The notes under the pieces were generated by a model. It was not told the DNA's origin. It worked only from the letters and a program-made list of their open reading frames with translations, and searched no databases. Shown one piece after another: positions 52,502 through 61,754 of a stretch of DNA of 64,000 bases. Numbering within the stretch: position 1 is the first letter of the stretch; every line of letters starts with the position of its first letter. A program made the translations under genes and the position numbers. The DNA lies in assembly GCA_019638495.1 (NCBI GenBank), contig JAHBTQ010000008.1, forward strand, positions 143,370 through 207,369, given 5' to 3'. This DNA is from Taibaiella sp. GTDB lineage: Bacteria > Bacteroidota > Bacteroidia > Chitinophagales > Chitinophagaceae.

Positions 52502-53680
52502 TTATTTAGTTGCTGCCTTCGCCCGGCGATAAATGCCCAGGTGTGTCACAAACAAGGCCCCCATAAATGCAAAAAGCTCAGGCACCACTCCCTCTACACG
52601 CAAAAAGTGAAGCAATGCAGAAAGAAGAATGAGCGCCATCGCTATTACTGCATATTTATCCTTACTCCGCCTCCGCGCAAAGGCCAGCACCAGGTTAGTG
52701 GGCAGCGCCCAAAGCAGGTTGTAGTTATTAGCACATGCCTGGTGATCGGTAGCAAACCACATCGTCACAATAATTGCGCCTAGCAATCCACTAAGCACAA
52801 GCACAAGAGCTCCCGTTATGCGCCCGATGATCGCAAAGCCGGGCACAAACGTCCCGATAATAGCAAGCAACAACAACGCTACCGTTATAACCAATGGCAG
52901 GTTCAGCCCGGCACCCGTGCGAAGGCTGCCATCCAGCAACAGTTCGCGCTTTTCAGCCACTGGAACACCGGAGAGCGTAGCACCTGCCAGCCCATCCCTC
53001 AGGTAGTCCGGCAGGAACATGATGTCGGTATTGCTCATCACCCTATCTATTTTGCTACCCAACAAAATGTTTACCCCTACCCGCTCCCAGTGTCGCTTGT
53101 AGAAATAGCGATTAATGATGTGACGATATGTCAGATTTTCCCCGCTCTTCAAGGTATTGCCAAAAGCAAAGCTGCTACCCAACGTCCGTGGGAATATGTC
53201 CCGGATACGGGTTGCGCAGTTGTCAAAGAAAAAGTCATATTTATAATACCGGTTCTGCGGCAGGCAGTTTTCCTCCAGGTAAGCTTTGATATCGTGCTTG
53301 GCGCTGTCACTCACCTGCAGCACCTGCTCTTCTACGCTACGCCCGTATTCCTGGTACTCCTCCATAAAGTCAAGAAAGAAATTACTGGCTACATAGTAGG
53401 GCAACTTTCCCCTCATGAATTTCATTTCAAAGTCGGGCCCGTACGAGAACATTCCATAGTTATACACCAGGTCGTTGTAGGGTGGCTGTGCATTGCTATC
53501 CACCACACGTAGCCCCGTATGCCCAAATATCTCGTAGACCTCCTCCTGCCCTGGCCCACAGGTGAGCAGGCTTATACGCAGTCCACTTACCGCACGGGAT
53601 GTCGTATCTACAGCCACAGGCTGAGCATGGGCCGCTACCCTTAGCAATAGCAGCAAGAGAAAGAGAGAGATTCGCTTCAC
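52502..53680 (-). CDS. DUF4105 membrane protein
   Basis: A 392-residue protein with a GTG start and signal segment (ISLFLLLLLLRVAAHAQP). The periplasmic N-terminal domain (about 30-270) has the DUF4105 marks: LLTCGPGQEEVYEIFGHTGLRVVD, LVYNYGMFSYGPDFEMKFMRGKLPYYVA, and NRYYKYDFFFDNCATRIRDIF. The conserved His, Cys and Asn suggest an NlpC/P60-like fold. Four or five transmembrane helices follow. Activity unproven. First gene of the minus-strand run ending at the PKD proteins. Confidence 0.85.
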   Translation of the reverse strand: MKRISLFLLLLLLRVAAHAQPVAVDTTSRAVSGLRISLLTCGPGQEEVYEIFGHTGLRVVDSNAQPPYNDLVYNYGMFSYGPDFEMKFMRGKLPYYVASNFFLDFMEEYQEYGRSVEEQVLQVSDSAKHDIKAYLEENCLPQNRYYKYDFFFDNCATRIRDIFPRTLGSSFAFGNTLKSGENLTYRHIINRYFYKRHWERVGVNILLGSKIDRVMSNTDIMFLPDYLRDGLAGATLSGVPVAEKRELLLDGSLRTGAGLNLPLVITVALLLLAIIGTFVPGFAIIGRITGALVLVLSGLLGAIIVTMWFATDHQACANNYNLLWALPTNLVLAFARRRSKDKYAVIAMALILLSALLHFLRVEGVVPELFAFMGALFVTHLGIYRRAKAATK

Positions 53681-53839
53681 GCCACAAAGTAAAGAAACAC
53701 CAACGTAATATATATGGGCTATACTTTAAGGAAACATATAATTAGCGTGCCGTCAACGTTATAAACATACCGCCGAACAGTGGTAATTTTAAAGACACAA
53801 ACAAGGGCAGAGACATTTGCCCATCAACAAGCGTTTTTC

Positions 53840-54334
53840 ATGAAAAAGAAGAGCAAATCAAGCCTGCGGGCCCATTTCGACCGTTTTGCAGGCACCGTAA
53901 CACGCGTCACCGGCACCCCGGCCACGTTCATGGTAGCACTGGCCATAATAATCACATGGGGCATCACCGGGCCGTTATTCGGTTTCTCAGATACCTGGCA
54001 ATTGGTTATCAATACCGGCACTACCATTATTACATTCCTTATGGTGTTTGTCATCCAGCAGGCACAAAACAAAGAGTCTATGGCCATGCAGCTAAAGCTC
54101 AACGAGCTCATAGCCGCCACAAAAGGTGCAAGCAATCGCCTGGTAGACATAGAAGACCTGACCGATGAAGAACTACTGGTCCTAAAGAAATTCTATGTAA
54201 AACTGAGCCGACTCTCTGAGCAGCACACCGACCTCGGTGCAACTCACTCCATAGACGAGGCAGTAAAAAACTCTGTAGGCAAAAGGCGTGGACGGCTGCA
54301 AAACCCGGACGCACCAATGGAAAACAAAGAGTAA
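53840..54334 (+). CDS. Low-affinity iron permease-family protein
   Basis: A 164-residue protein starting MKKKSKSSLRAHFDRFAGTVTRVTG. It has two hydrophobic helices (FMVALAIIITWGITGPLFGF and LVINTGTTIITFLMVFVIQQ), the latter followed by AQNKESMAMQLKLNELIAAT. These match the bacterial Iron_permease family (PF04120), related to yeast Fet4, though transport has rarely been shown for bacterial members. The start at 53840 matches the family; the frame extends 20 codons upstream. Convergent with the bestrophin-like gene. Confidence 0.85.
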   Translation: MKKKSKSSLRAHFDRFAGTVTRVTGTPATFMVALAIIITWGITGPLFGFSDTWQLVINTGTTIITFLMVFVIQQAQNKESMAMQLKLNELIAATKGASNRLVDIEDLTDEELLVLKKFYVKLSRLSEQHTDLGATHSIDEAVKNSVGKRRGRLQNPDAPMENKE

Positions 54335-54369
54335 ATCAACCCTCCATGCGACCCGACCTCTTATAGAGG

Positions 54370-55407
54370 CTAAATCAGTACCGACCCTCTTGGCTCTATG
54401 GCAGGTGGCAAGTCTTTCTCGCCCAGCATCTCTTTCAGGTCTATCTCTATGGTGCGGCACAGAGACAACATAGGTATGTCGTTCCCCAGTCCTTCAAACG
54501 GATTCTCAGAATAATCGCCGATCAGTTCCATCATGATAAATACCCAACCTACAATAACAATGAACGGAATAGAGAGCCACACCGCCAGTTCGCCCAGTTT
54601 GTGAAACTCTGACACAATTCCGAATGGCAACAGGAAAATGAAAATACAAACGAACACAAAGCTTGCACTACCATACTGACGCGGCAAGGGAAACTTCTTG
54701 ATACGTTCTGCCCTACCCTGGTGCTCATAAAAGTCATTCAGTATCTTCTGCAGTTCCATGTGCCTGAAATCGTCTATCAGGTTCCTGGCGCGCAGTTCCT
54801 TTAGGTCTTGCGACTGTTGGTCTATTATCTGTGTAGCCGTGTTCTTGCAACCTCGAAGTCGCTCCAGCTCATCCGCCGGCAGGTGCAGCATCTGTTGTTC
54901 GCGGGTCACTTCGTGGTCGTTCATACCCACACCCCAGCGCACCTTATATTCTTCAGCCACCTTCCGGTAGTGTTTGTTCTGGCTTATGTGCTCCCAGGAT
55001 GTTGGCACCAGCAGTTGGCCGCGCAGGGTATACAGCCAACCTATGTGCCGGTACAGTAGTTTCCGGTGCTGCTCATGCAATTCCTGTTCGCTCGATCGCT
55101 GCTCTGTAAACTGGTTGCCTATATAGGCGCGAACGTTCGATCCCCACATGCGACTACTGTTCACTATGGCCCCCCATATCTTCCGCGCTTCCCACAGTCT
55201 GTCATAAGCGCTGTTATTCTTAAAACCCAGGTAAAAGGCAACGGCCGTTCCTATTGCTGCCAGGGGCAGCCAGGGTATCGACAGCCATTCCCAGTGCGTC
55301 ACTTCAAACAGCACTGTGATGAGTACGGCCCATACCGTGAGCCACACGAGATGCCTGCCCGAAAACTGAAGTAGTTCCCTTACCGTAAAGTTCTTGGTGA
55401 TGAACAT
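54370..55407 (-). CDS. Bestrophin-family (UPF0187) channel
   Basis: A 345-residue membrane protein with the family start MFITKNFTVRELLQFSGRHLVWLTVWAVLI. It contains FYLGFKNNSAYDRLWEARKIWGAIVNSSR (the conserved pore-region and arginine/tryptophan pattern) and IPFIVIVGWVFIMMELIGDYSENPFEGLGNDIPM near the C-terminus. Bacterial bestrophins form pentameric ion channels, cation-selective in the best studied case. It is convergent with the iron-permease-like gene, with 35 nt between stops. Confidence 0.93.
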   Translation of the reverse strand: MFITKNFTVRELLQFSGRHLVWLTVWAVLITVLFEVTHWEWLSIPWLPLAAIGTAVAFYLGFKNNSAYDRLWEARKIWGAIVNSSRMWGSNVRAYIGNQFTEQRSSEQELHEQHRKLLYRHIGWLYTLRGQLLVPTSWEHISQNKHYRKVAEEYKVRWGVGMNDHEVTREQQMLHLPADELERLRGCKNTATQIIDQQSQDLKELRARNLIDDFRHMELQKILNDFYEHQGRAERIKKFPLPRQYGSASFVFVCIFIFLLPFGIVSEFHKLGELAVWLSIPFIVIVGWVFIMMELIGDYSENPFEGLGNDIPMLSLCRTIEIDLKEMLGEKDLPPAIEPRGSVLI

Positions 55408-55568
55408 AGTATTATGCTTTGAATCGTCACTAAATATACCACGACTATTTTACGAAGCATATCCTGAATTGTTATTGCGGGCAGGGAAACGCTCATCTGA
55501 CAATATTATTGTTGCGGCAATAACAAAAATCGCGCACCGTTATTTCTCCAAACCAAACTGAGAGAAAC

Positions 55569-56258
55569 ATGACGTATCGAGTTTTAGGAATGCTGGGCAT
55601 TACCTGCATCATTGGGATGGCAGCGTGCAAAAGGGAAAGTACTATCACCTTTACCCCACCCGTCCCACCGCCGCCACCAAACACCACCTATTATCCCGAC
55701 TATATGGCACTAAAACCGGGCAATTACTGGATATACCAGCGCTATGAGCTGGACAGTGCAAACGGAGCAGAGCATGCTATTGACACCTATGACAGTGCTT
55801 ATGTTGAAAAAGACACGGTCATCAACCACAATACCTACCATGTCTACAAATATCAGGATGCATTCTCATCTGAGACCCGTACCAGATACCTGCGAGACTC
55901 ACTTAGCTACACCGTAGACATGTCTGGCAAAATCATATTCTCGTCAGAAGACTTCTCCAATGTATTCAGGAGCTACCAGTTTGGTCCAAACATGTCTACA
56001 GACTATACTATTAACATAACGGAACAAATGGGCTTCAGAGACCAGACTACCGTGGTGGGCGCAGGCACATTTACCACCTCCACCTTCTTAGAGATCTACA
56101 CCTACCCATCCAGCTATCCATATGGTCCCATCAGGCAATATGAACACCGTTACGCACGGGGCATTGGCCTGATCCGCGAAACGACAGGATTCTACGAAGT
56201 TTCCCCAAAAATCTACGAGAAACGCCTTGTGAGATATATGGTGAGGAAGAAATATTAA
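55569..56258 (+). CDS. Lipoprotein of unknown function
   Basis: A 229-residue lipoprotein (MTYRVLGMLGITCIIGMAAC, lipid Cys20) with a proline-rich linker (TPPVPPPPPNTTYYPDY) that would hold the domain off the membrane. The globular part starts ALKPGNYWIYQRYELDS and is beta-rich, resembling uncharacterised Bacteroidota lipoproteins that share the phrase PGNYWIYQ. The 160 nt upstream hold an inverted repeat (TTATTG/CAATAA near 55507) but no gene. Confidence 0.7.
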   Translation: MTYRVLGMLGITCIIGMAACKRESTITFTPPVPPPPPNTTYYPDYMALKPGNYWIYQRYELDSANGAEHAIDTYDSAYVEKDTVINHNTYHVYKYQDAFSSETRTRYLRDSLSYTVDMSGKIIFSSEDFSNVFRSYQFGPNMSTDYTINITEQMGFRDQTTVVGAGTFTTSTFLEIYTYPSSYPYGPIRQYEHRYARGIGLIRETTGFYEVSPKIYEKRLVRYMVRKKY

Positions 56259-56409
56259 GTAATGAGTAACGGAATGTAGCGCAGCACAGCTTTGCGTCCT
56301 TTTGTGACTAGTATTGGCTATCGAATCAAGTAAGAAAGGTTGCCAGTTCATCTATATTCAGATTCCCGAATTGCCCGAATTCCCAAATTGACTACTTATC
56401 TTAGCAGCG

Positions 56410-57903
56410 ATGAACAAGATACTTGTTGCCAATCGTGGCGAAATAGCTATGCGTGTTATGCGCACAGCTCGCGAAATGGGGATAAAGACCGTTGCAGTGT
56501 ACTCTGAGGCCGATAGGAATATGCCATTTGTGCGTTATGCTGATGAGGCTGTGTGTATAGGCCCTGCGCCATCATCACAGAGCTACCTGCGTGCAGATAA
56601 GATAATAGAAGTGGCCAAAGAACTGGGAGCAGATGCAATTCATCCCGGGTACGGCTTCCTTAGCGAAAATGCGTCCTTCTCTAAGGCCGTGAGCGATGCG
56701 GGGCTCATATTCATTGGTCCCTCGGCACACTCTATCGAGGTTATGGGTAGCAAGATCGGTGCTAAGCAAGCCGCCAAGAAGTTCAACGTGCCCATGGTGC
56801 CGGGAACAGAGGAGCCGCTGAAAGATGTAAACCAGGCACGCGAGATTGCCCGCTCCATAGGCTACCCCATCCTCGTAAAGGCATCTGCGGGCGGTGGTGG
56901 CAAGGGTATGCGCGTGGTGAATACCGACGAAGAATTTGACGACCAGGTACGCGCGGCACGCAGTGAGGCGTTGAGTTCATTTGGCAACGACGATGTTTTT
57001 ATAGAAAAGTACGTGGGCTCACCAAAGCACATCGAGATTCAGCTCATGGGCGACCAGCATGGCAACTATGTTTACCTATTTGAGCGCGAATGTAGCGTGC
57101 AGCGTCGCCACCAGAAGCTGATCGAAGAAGCGCCAAGCAGTTGCCTCACGCCCGATGTGCGCAAAGCCATGGGCGAATGTGCAATTGCCGCGGCACGCTC
57201 GTGCAACTATTATGGCGCAGGCACGGTAGAATTCCTGGTGGATGAAAACCTGAACTTCTACTTCCTGGAAATGAACACCCGTTTGCAGGTAGAGCACTGT
57301 GTCACAGAAATGATTACCGGCATAGACCTTGTAAAGGAGCAGATAAATGTGGCACGTGGCGAAAAACTTTCCTTTACGCAGGAAGACCTGAAAATACACG
57401 GACACGCCATAGAACTGCGTGTATGCGCAGAAGACCCGCTCAATAACTTCCTGCCCGATACGGGTAAGCTGGAAATGTACCAGCCCCCTAAAGGACCAGG
57501 TGTGCGCGTAGATGACGGCTATGAAGAGGGAATGGACATACCCATTTTCTACGACCCCATGATCTCCAAGCTCATAGCTTATGCCGGGACACGTGACGAA
57601 GCGATTGACCGCCTTTGCAGAGCCATAGACGAGTATTATATAAAGGGCATCAAAACCACCTTGCAGTTTGGAAAATGGGCGGTAAATGTCGAAGCGTTCC
57701 GATCAGGAAATTTCGATACTAAGTTCATCGAGAAATACTACAAGCCCGAATACCTGCAGGGAGAAGGCAACGAGGAAGAAGAAATAGCAGCACTATTGTC
57801 TGCCTTTGCGTGGCACCAGGCCAGCTCTGCTCGCCAGGCTAACACAAAATCGACTTCCGCCTCCGGCTCAGGTCGAAGCAAATGGAAATTATCACGGTCG
57901 TAA
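56410..57903 (+). CDS. accC: Acetyl-CoA carboxylase biotin carboxylase subunit
   Basis: A 497-residue ATP-grasp enzyme starting MNKILVANRGEIAMRVMRTA. The ATP loop GGGGKGMRVV is near residue 162, CSVQRRHQKLIEEAPS near 232, and the catalytic EMNTRLQVEH near 292. HAIELRVCAEDP marks the C-terminal domain. It carboxylates biotin on BCCP using bicarbonate and ATP. The final ~45 residues, Ser/Ala-rich and ending SKWKLSRS, extend beyond the usual core, as in many Bacteroidota AccC proteins. accB is not adjacent. Confidence 0.95.
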   Translation: MNKILVANRGEIAMRVMRTAREMGIKTVAVYSEADRNMPFVRYADEAVCIGPAPSSQSYLRADKIIEVAKELGADAIHPGYGFLSENASFSKAVSDAGLIFIGPSAHSIEVMGSKIGAKQAAKKFNVPMVPGTEEPLKDVNQAREIARSIGYPILVKASAGGGGKGMRVVNTDEEFDDQVRAARSEALSSFGNDDVFIEKYVGSPKHIEIQLMGDQHGNYVYLFERECSVQRRHQKLIEEAPSSCLTPDVRKAMGECAIAAARSCNYYGAGTVEFLVDENLNFYFLEMNTRLQVEHCVTEMITGIDLVKEQINVARGEKLSFTQEDLKIHGHAIELRVCAEDPLNNFLPDTGKLEMYQPPKGPGVRVDDGYEEGMDIPIFYDPMISKLIAYAGTRDEAIDRLCRAIDEYYIKGIKTTLQFGKWAVNVEAFRSGNFDTKFIEKYYKPEYLQGEGNEEEEIAALLSAFAWHQASSARQANTKSTSASGSGRSKWKLSRS

Positions 57904-57999
57904 AAATTAACCCTTAGTTATTAATAAAATTTATTATAAAGAAATTGCTGAAAGGCAGGAAAAAAGTGATAAATTGCATAAAACAATAAAACGGGAAAA

Positions 58000-58419
58000 A
58001 TGAAAAAGATACTTTTTCTCCTTGGGTTCAGCTGCTCTATCGCAGGTACCCTTAGCGCTCAGGAAATACGCGATGCTAAAAACAATGTGGTAAACTACAT
58101 AGACATTCATGCCACATCGCTGCTTAACAAGGAGCGGGAAACTGTAGCTGTCTTTCATCAGGATGGCCGCATTGTAGATACGAAATCTAATACGCTGGGT
58201 TTCATCGTTCACGAGCATGAGATACAGGATAAGAACCGCAACAAAGTCGGCTTCATTAGCGGAAACGGCCTTATAACAGATGCCAATAATCAAACAGTGG
58301 CGCTTTTGAGCATGACGGGAACAGGCCCGGTAATGGACGGCCATAACAAGGTTATCGGTTTCATAGACCGTGTAGAACCTATGTGGGCCGCAGCGTATTA
58401 TCTGCTCCTCAACAAGTAA
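58000..58419 (+). CDS. Small exported repeat protein
   Basis: A 139-residue protein with a signal peptide (MKKILFLLGFSCSIAGTLSAQ). The mature part is built from about five imperfect repeats of 18-20 residues with the pattern D-x-x-N-x-x-[VI]-G-[FY]-I: RDAKNNVVNYID, VDTKSNTLGFIV, QDKNRNKVGFIS, TDANNQTVALLS, MDGHNKVIGFID. Such repeats would stack as a small beta-solenoid. Function unknown. Upstream 96 nt are very AT-rich with no -7 box match. Confidence 0.7.
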   Translation: MKKILFLLGFSCSIAGTLSAQEIRDAKNNVVNYIDIHATSLLNKERETVAVFHQDGRIVDTKSNTLGFIVHEHEIQDKNRNKVGFISGNGLITDANNQTVALLSMTGTGPVMDGHNKVIGFIDRVEPMWAAAYYLLLNK

Positions 58420-58468
58420 TAAGAAATAACGGAATTACTACAAAGAAGAACTTTGGTGTGAGCTTGCA

Positions 58469-59749
58469 TTAATGAGCAAAGTCCACATCAAAGTTCTTCA
58501 TTCTTTCAGCTGGTGGGTTAAAGTAGCCAAACTTCACGTGCGGAAACTCTTCGTGCACCGCTTCCATCATCTGTTTTATCCCTATACACTCTCCTGTATC
58601 AGCGATATTCATCTTACCAAGGTACCAGTCTGGGTCAATATTGAAGTTCCTCCATTGTATCATGTTCAGGTCAGTCTCGCGGATCAGGTCACAAAGCGCG
58701 TCCAGTTCTGCAATACTATCTGTCATACCCGGGAATACGAAGTAGTTGATACTAGACCATCCTCCATATCTGCGAACAACCTTCAGGCTCTCAATAAGGT
58801 CTTCAAATTTGTAATTGTTGGGGAGATAGTACTTGGTGTATATCTCAGCACGTGCCGAGTTCATACTGACACGTATACTGTTCAGTCCCGCCTTCATCAG
58901 TGCTTCCACTGCCGCCGGCTTACTCCCGTTGGTGTTGATATTGATACTACCCTTCTGGGTATGCTTACGTATTTCTACGATAGCGTCACGTATCGTTTCC
59001 CACATTAGTAGCGGCTCACCCTCACAGCCCTGGCCAAAGCTGATCAATGGATAAGGTGCCGTCTCCAGGTGTGGAACCGTGAACTCTACGATCTCGGCAG
59101 CCGTCGGCTTGAATTGTAGTCTATCCTGTGTCGACACAATTGTTTCATCTTCCGGCTGAAATGAAATGCAGCCGATACAGTTTGCATTGCATGCCGGTGA
59201 TGTCGGCACAGGGCACTCCCACCGACCAATGAAATAGTTGCGCGCAGCCGGGCAATGGTAGGTAAGTGCACAATTATCAGCCAGGTGCTTCACCAGACGG
59301 TTATGCGGATATGCCTGCACCAGGTGTTCCACACCCGAGTTGATAACATCCTGGTCATAGCCGCTGCATTCCTGCCTTATATCGCGCTCTATACGCACGG
59401 CAGGCACATAAAATTTATCGTTTTCCCAGCCTGCTGCCGTATAACAAAACAAAGGCAGTGTGGGAGCATCTTCCATCGTTTCGTAAGCAGCGAGATAGAA
59501 GCCGGTATGAGCCGGCGGAATGAATGCAGCTACTGCCCAACCTTTGTCACACAGGCGCATGTCGCCGGTCTCTACATCTATCCCTATGCCTCTACGCCCG
59601 GGCAACTCATAGAGGTTTCCGCCATCTGGCAGTTCTATCCAGTCCTCATCAGGTATGGGCATTGCATCCCATCCGGAGCGGCCCACCACATAGAGCGACG
59701 TGTCTTCAAATATGTTGCCGTTCCCGTCAGAATACAATAGATACTTCAT
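58469..59749 (-). CDS. Radical SAM protein
   Basis: A 426-residue protein with C187-x3-C191-x2-C194 (SPACNANCIGCIS), the iron-sulphur motif of radical SAM enzymes, and a downstream LISFGQGCEGEPLLMWETI glycine-rich strand. The first ~180 residues are an unassigned domain (MKYLLYSDGNGNIFED ... GYDQDVINSGVEHLVQAYP). It resembles uncharacterised radical SAM proteins rather than lipA-, hemN- or sulphatase-maturing types. I start at MKYLLY (59749) because the longer frame adds a non-conserved tail. It follows the GH3 gene by 40 nt. Confidence 0.85.
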   Translation of the reverse strand: MKYLLYSDGNGNIFEDTSLYVVGRSGWDAMPIPDEDWIELPDGGNLYELPGRRGIGIDVETGDMRLCDKGWAVAAFIPPAHTGFYLAAYETMEDAPTLPLFCYTAAGWENDKFYVPAVRIERDIRQECSGYDQDVINSGVEHLVQAYPHNRLVKHLADNCALTYHCPAARNYFIGRWECPVPTSPACNANCIGCISFQPEDETIVSTQDRLQFKPTAAEIVEFTVPHLETAPYPLISFGQGCEGEPLLMWETIRDAIVEIRKHTQKGSININTNGSKPAAVEALMKAGLNSIRVSMNSARAEIYTKYYLPNNYKFEDLIESLKVVRRYGGWSSINYFVFPGMTDSIAELDALCDLIRETDLNMIQWRNFNIDPDWYLGKMNIADTGECIGIKQMMEAVHEEFPHVKFGYFNPPAERMKNFDVDFAH

Positions 59750-59789
59750 GGATTTTGATTTTGCGCTCTTTCTGTTACTATTGCACGCG

Positions 59790-61340
59790 CTATGCAATTA
59801 CCCCTGCCTCCACATCATACCGGGTAAGGTAGCTCTCCCAGTCTTCCAGTTGCTGACCTTTCAGCACACGCGGAAACTTACTCATAGCGCCTTCCTTTCC
59901 CTTGGCACGTAAATATCCAATAAAAGCATCGCTGGGAAGCACTTTCACAAATACTTCTTTCAAAGCGGATGTCCTTTCTACAAGGTAATCATCATTGAGC
60001 TTGCCTAATGTTTCGTCAAGCAGCTTCTTCAGCTCCTCTGCGTCTACAGGACTGTCACAGCCTATATACCATTGATGGGCAAACAGGTTATCGTACTTGA
60101 TACCGGAGACTGCAAATTCACGAATGTGGATCTTCATTTGCTTAGACACAGTGTCTATAGCCTTGTTCATGTTATCTACAGACATATGCTCCCCACAAAG
60201 GCTCAGGAATTGCTTGGTACGTCCCACTATCGCTATCTCATAGTCCTTTGCATTGGTAAACCGAACAACGTCTCCTATAAGATAACGCCATGCGCCCGAG
60301 CAAGTGCTTAGGAGTATCGCATAATCCACACCTTCTTTTACCTCCCACACTGTAAGCGCTTCGGCATCTCTTCTCACATTTCCGTCTTCATCAAAGTTTT
60401 CGCGCGTGAACGGTACAAATTCGTAAAACACACCTGCATTCAGCACCAGCTTTATACCGGCATTGGGCCTTGCCTGGAACCCAAAAGAACCTTCCGAGGC
60501 CATATAGGTTTCAATGAACTGAACCGGTTTACCCCACAACTTCTTAAAGCTCTGGCGGTAAGGCTCTATGGAAACACCACCGTGAATGTATACAGTGAGA
60601 TTTGGCCAAACTTCATGAATATTCTTTACGCCATAGTGCGCTATCACGCGCTCAATCACAATCTGCACCCATGCCGGTACGCCACATATAATGCCCACGT
60701 CCCATTGCGATGCCTTCTCAACTATCAGCTTTATCCTGTCTTCCCAATGCGGGCGTTTTGATATTTTCTGGCCGGGCTTATACACAAGCGACGATATCCA
60801 GCGTGGCATATTCTTGGCACTGATACCGCTCATATCGCCCTCATAATATTCGCCTTTTTCAAACAGAGATGTCGTTCCTCCAAGCATTAGCACCCCCTTA
60901 CCAAAAGTTGCCGGGCGAATCCGAAAATTGGCCATGCTGTAAAGCTGCTTGAACCCTACCTTCTTGATGGACTTGATCATGTCCTGGGTTACCGGTATGT
61001 GCTTGCTTGCAGATTCTGATGTGCCTGAACTAAGAGCGAAGTACTTGACCTTCCCGGGCCAGGAAACATTTTCCTGTCCTAACTGACACTTGTGCCACCA
61101 TTGAGCATGCATATCAGAATATGCATGTATAGGCACTCGCTCCCGGTACGCTTTTACAAAATCAACCTCCTTACTCAGTATCTCGCCAAATCCATAGTGC
61201 TTGCCAAATGCCGTGTATTGCCCCCTATCCAGTAGCTGACGCAGGGTATGTCGTTGATAGGTTTGGGGGCTTGCAACCGGCAGGTTGAATTTCTTTCTAA
61301 GTTTTATTGAGCGGGCTATCAGATTACCTAATATTGCCAT
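59790..61340 (-). CDS. GH3-family acyl-acid amido synthetase-like protein
   Basis: A 516-residue adenylate-forming protein of the GH3 family. It has the ATP loop LSSGTSESASKHIPVT, the middle VWPNLTVYIHGGVSIEPYRQSF, YMASEGSFGFQ, and the GAWRYLIGDVVRFTN motif. In plants GH3 proteins conjugate jasmonate or auxin to amino acids; bacterial members are widespread in Bacteroidota with unknown substrates. Likely co-transcribed with the radical SAM gene. A -7 box is at 61373-61380. Confidence 0.9.
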   Translation of the reverse strand: MAILGNLIARSIKLRKKFNLPVASPQTYQRHTLRQLLDRGQYTAFGKHYGFGEILSKEVDFVKAYRERVPIHAYSDMHAQWWHKCQLGQENVSWPGKVKYFALSSGTSESASKHIPVTQDMIKSIKKVGFKQLYSMANFRIRPATFGKGVLMLGGTTSLFEKGEYYEGDMSGISAKNMPRWISSLVYKPGQKISKRPHWEDRIKLIVEKASQWDVGIICGVPAWVQIVIERVIAHYGVKNIHEVWPNLTVYIHGGVSIEPYRQSFKKLWGKPVQFIETYMASEGSFGFQARPNAGIKLVLNAGVFYEFVPFTRENFDEDGNVRRDAEALTVWEVKEGVDYAILLSTCSGAWRYLIGDVVRFTNAKDYEIAIVGRTKQFLSLCGEHMSVDNMNKAIDTVSKQMKIHIREFAVSGIKYDNLFAHQWYIGCDSPVDAEELKKLLDETLGKLNDDYLVERTSALKEVFVKVLPSDAFIGYLRAKGKEGAMSKFPRVLKGQQLEDWESYLTRYDVEAGVIA

Positions 61341-61372
61341 CAGTTCGTTTCGTTAAGTTTAAAACAGACCAA

Positions 61373-61380
61373 CAAAAGTA
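61373..61380 (-). promoter_or_regulatory. -7 promoter box for the GH3-radical SAM pair
   Basis: Minus strand TACTTTTG, exact TAnnTTTG match, 32 nt before the GH3 ATG. Confidence 0.5.
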
Positions 61381-61513
61381 CATCTTCCTTTGTTAAAACG
61401 ATGGCAAATACACTGTGGCAAAACATTTATGTAATACGTTGTTCATGAGCCATTTTGGGGCTTAGTCGTCAGAAGCATTTAATCACAGGATTTCTATGTT
61501 TATTTGCATACGT

Positions 61514-61696
61514 ATGAACTGGAGGACAATTGCAGGCATTATCCTGCTTATTATAGGAATACGCGGTCTTTACTTGGCAATTTCGGGCGCGGAAATTGTA
61601 CCATCAACAAATAAAGTCGCAATTGCCGTTTGGCTGGTAGCGGGCGGATATTTCCTGCTTCGCGGAATAGCGATCAGTAAATACAAACAGCCCTAG
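61514..61696 (+). CDS. Small two-helix membrane protein
   Basis: A 60-residue protein starting MNWRTIAGIILLIIGIRGLYLAI, with two predicted transmembrane helices (residues 5-23 and about 35-52, VAIAVWLVAGGYFLLRGIAI) joined by a short polar loop. No family recognised. The start at 61514 is preferred over one six codons upstream because it begins the helix. It lies 58 nt before transaldolase, with that gene's promoter in between, so it is probably transcribed separately. Confidence 0.5.
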   Translation: MNWRTIAGIILLIIGIRGLYLAISGAEIVPSTNKVAIAVWLVAGGYFLLRGIAISKYKQP

Positions 61697-61727
61697 CTTT
61701 TGGCAGGTCTTGATAGATTTATTTGTC

Positions 61728-61735
61728 TAATTTTG
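61728..61735 (+). promoter_or_regulatory. -7 promoter box for transaldolase
   Basis: TAATTTTG, exact TAnnTTTG match, 19 nt before the ATG at 61755. Candidate TTG triplets upstream have spacings of 15 and 25 nt, outside the usual range. Confidence 0.55.
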
Positions 61736-61754
61736 CCCGCAGAAAATCAAATAC

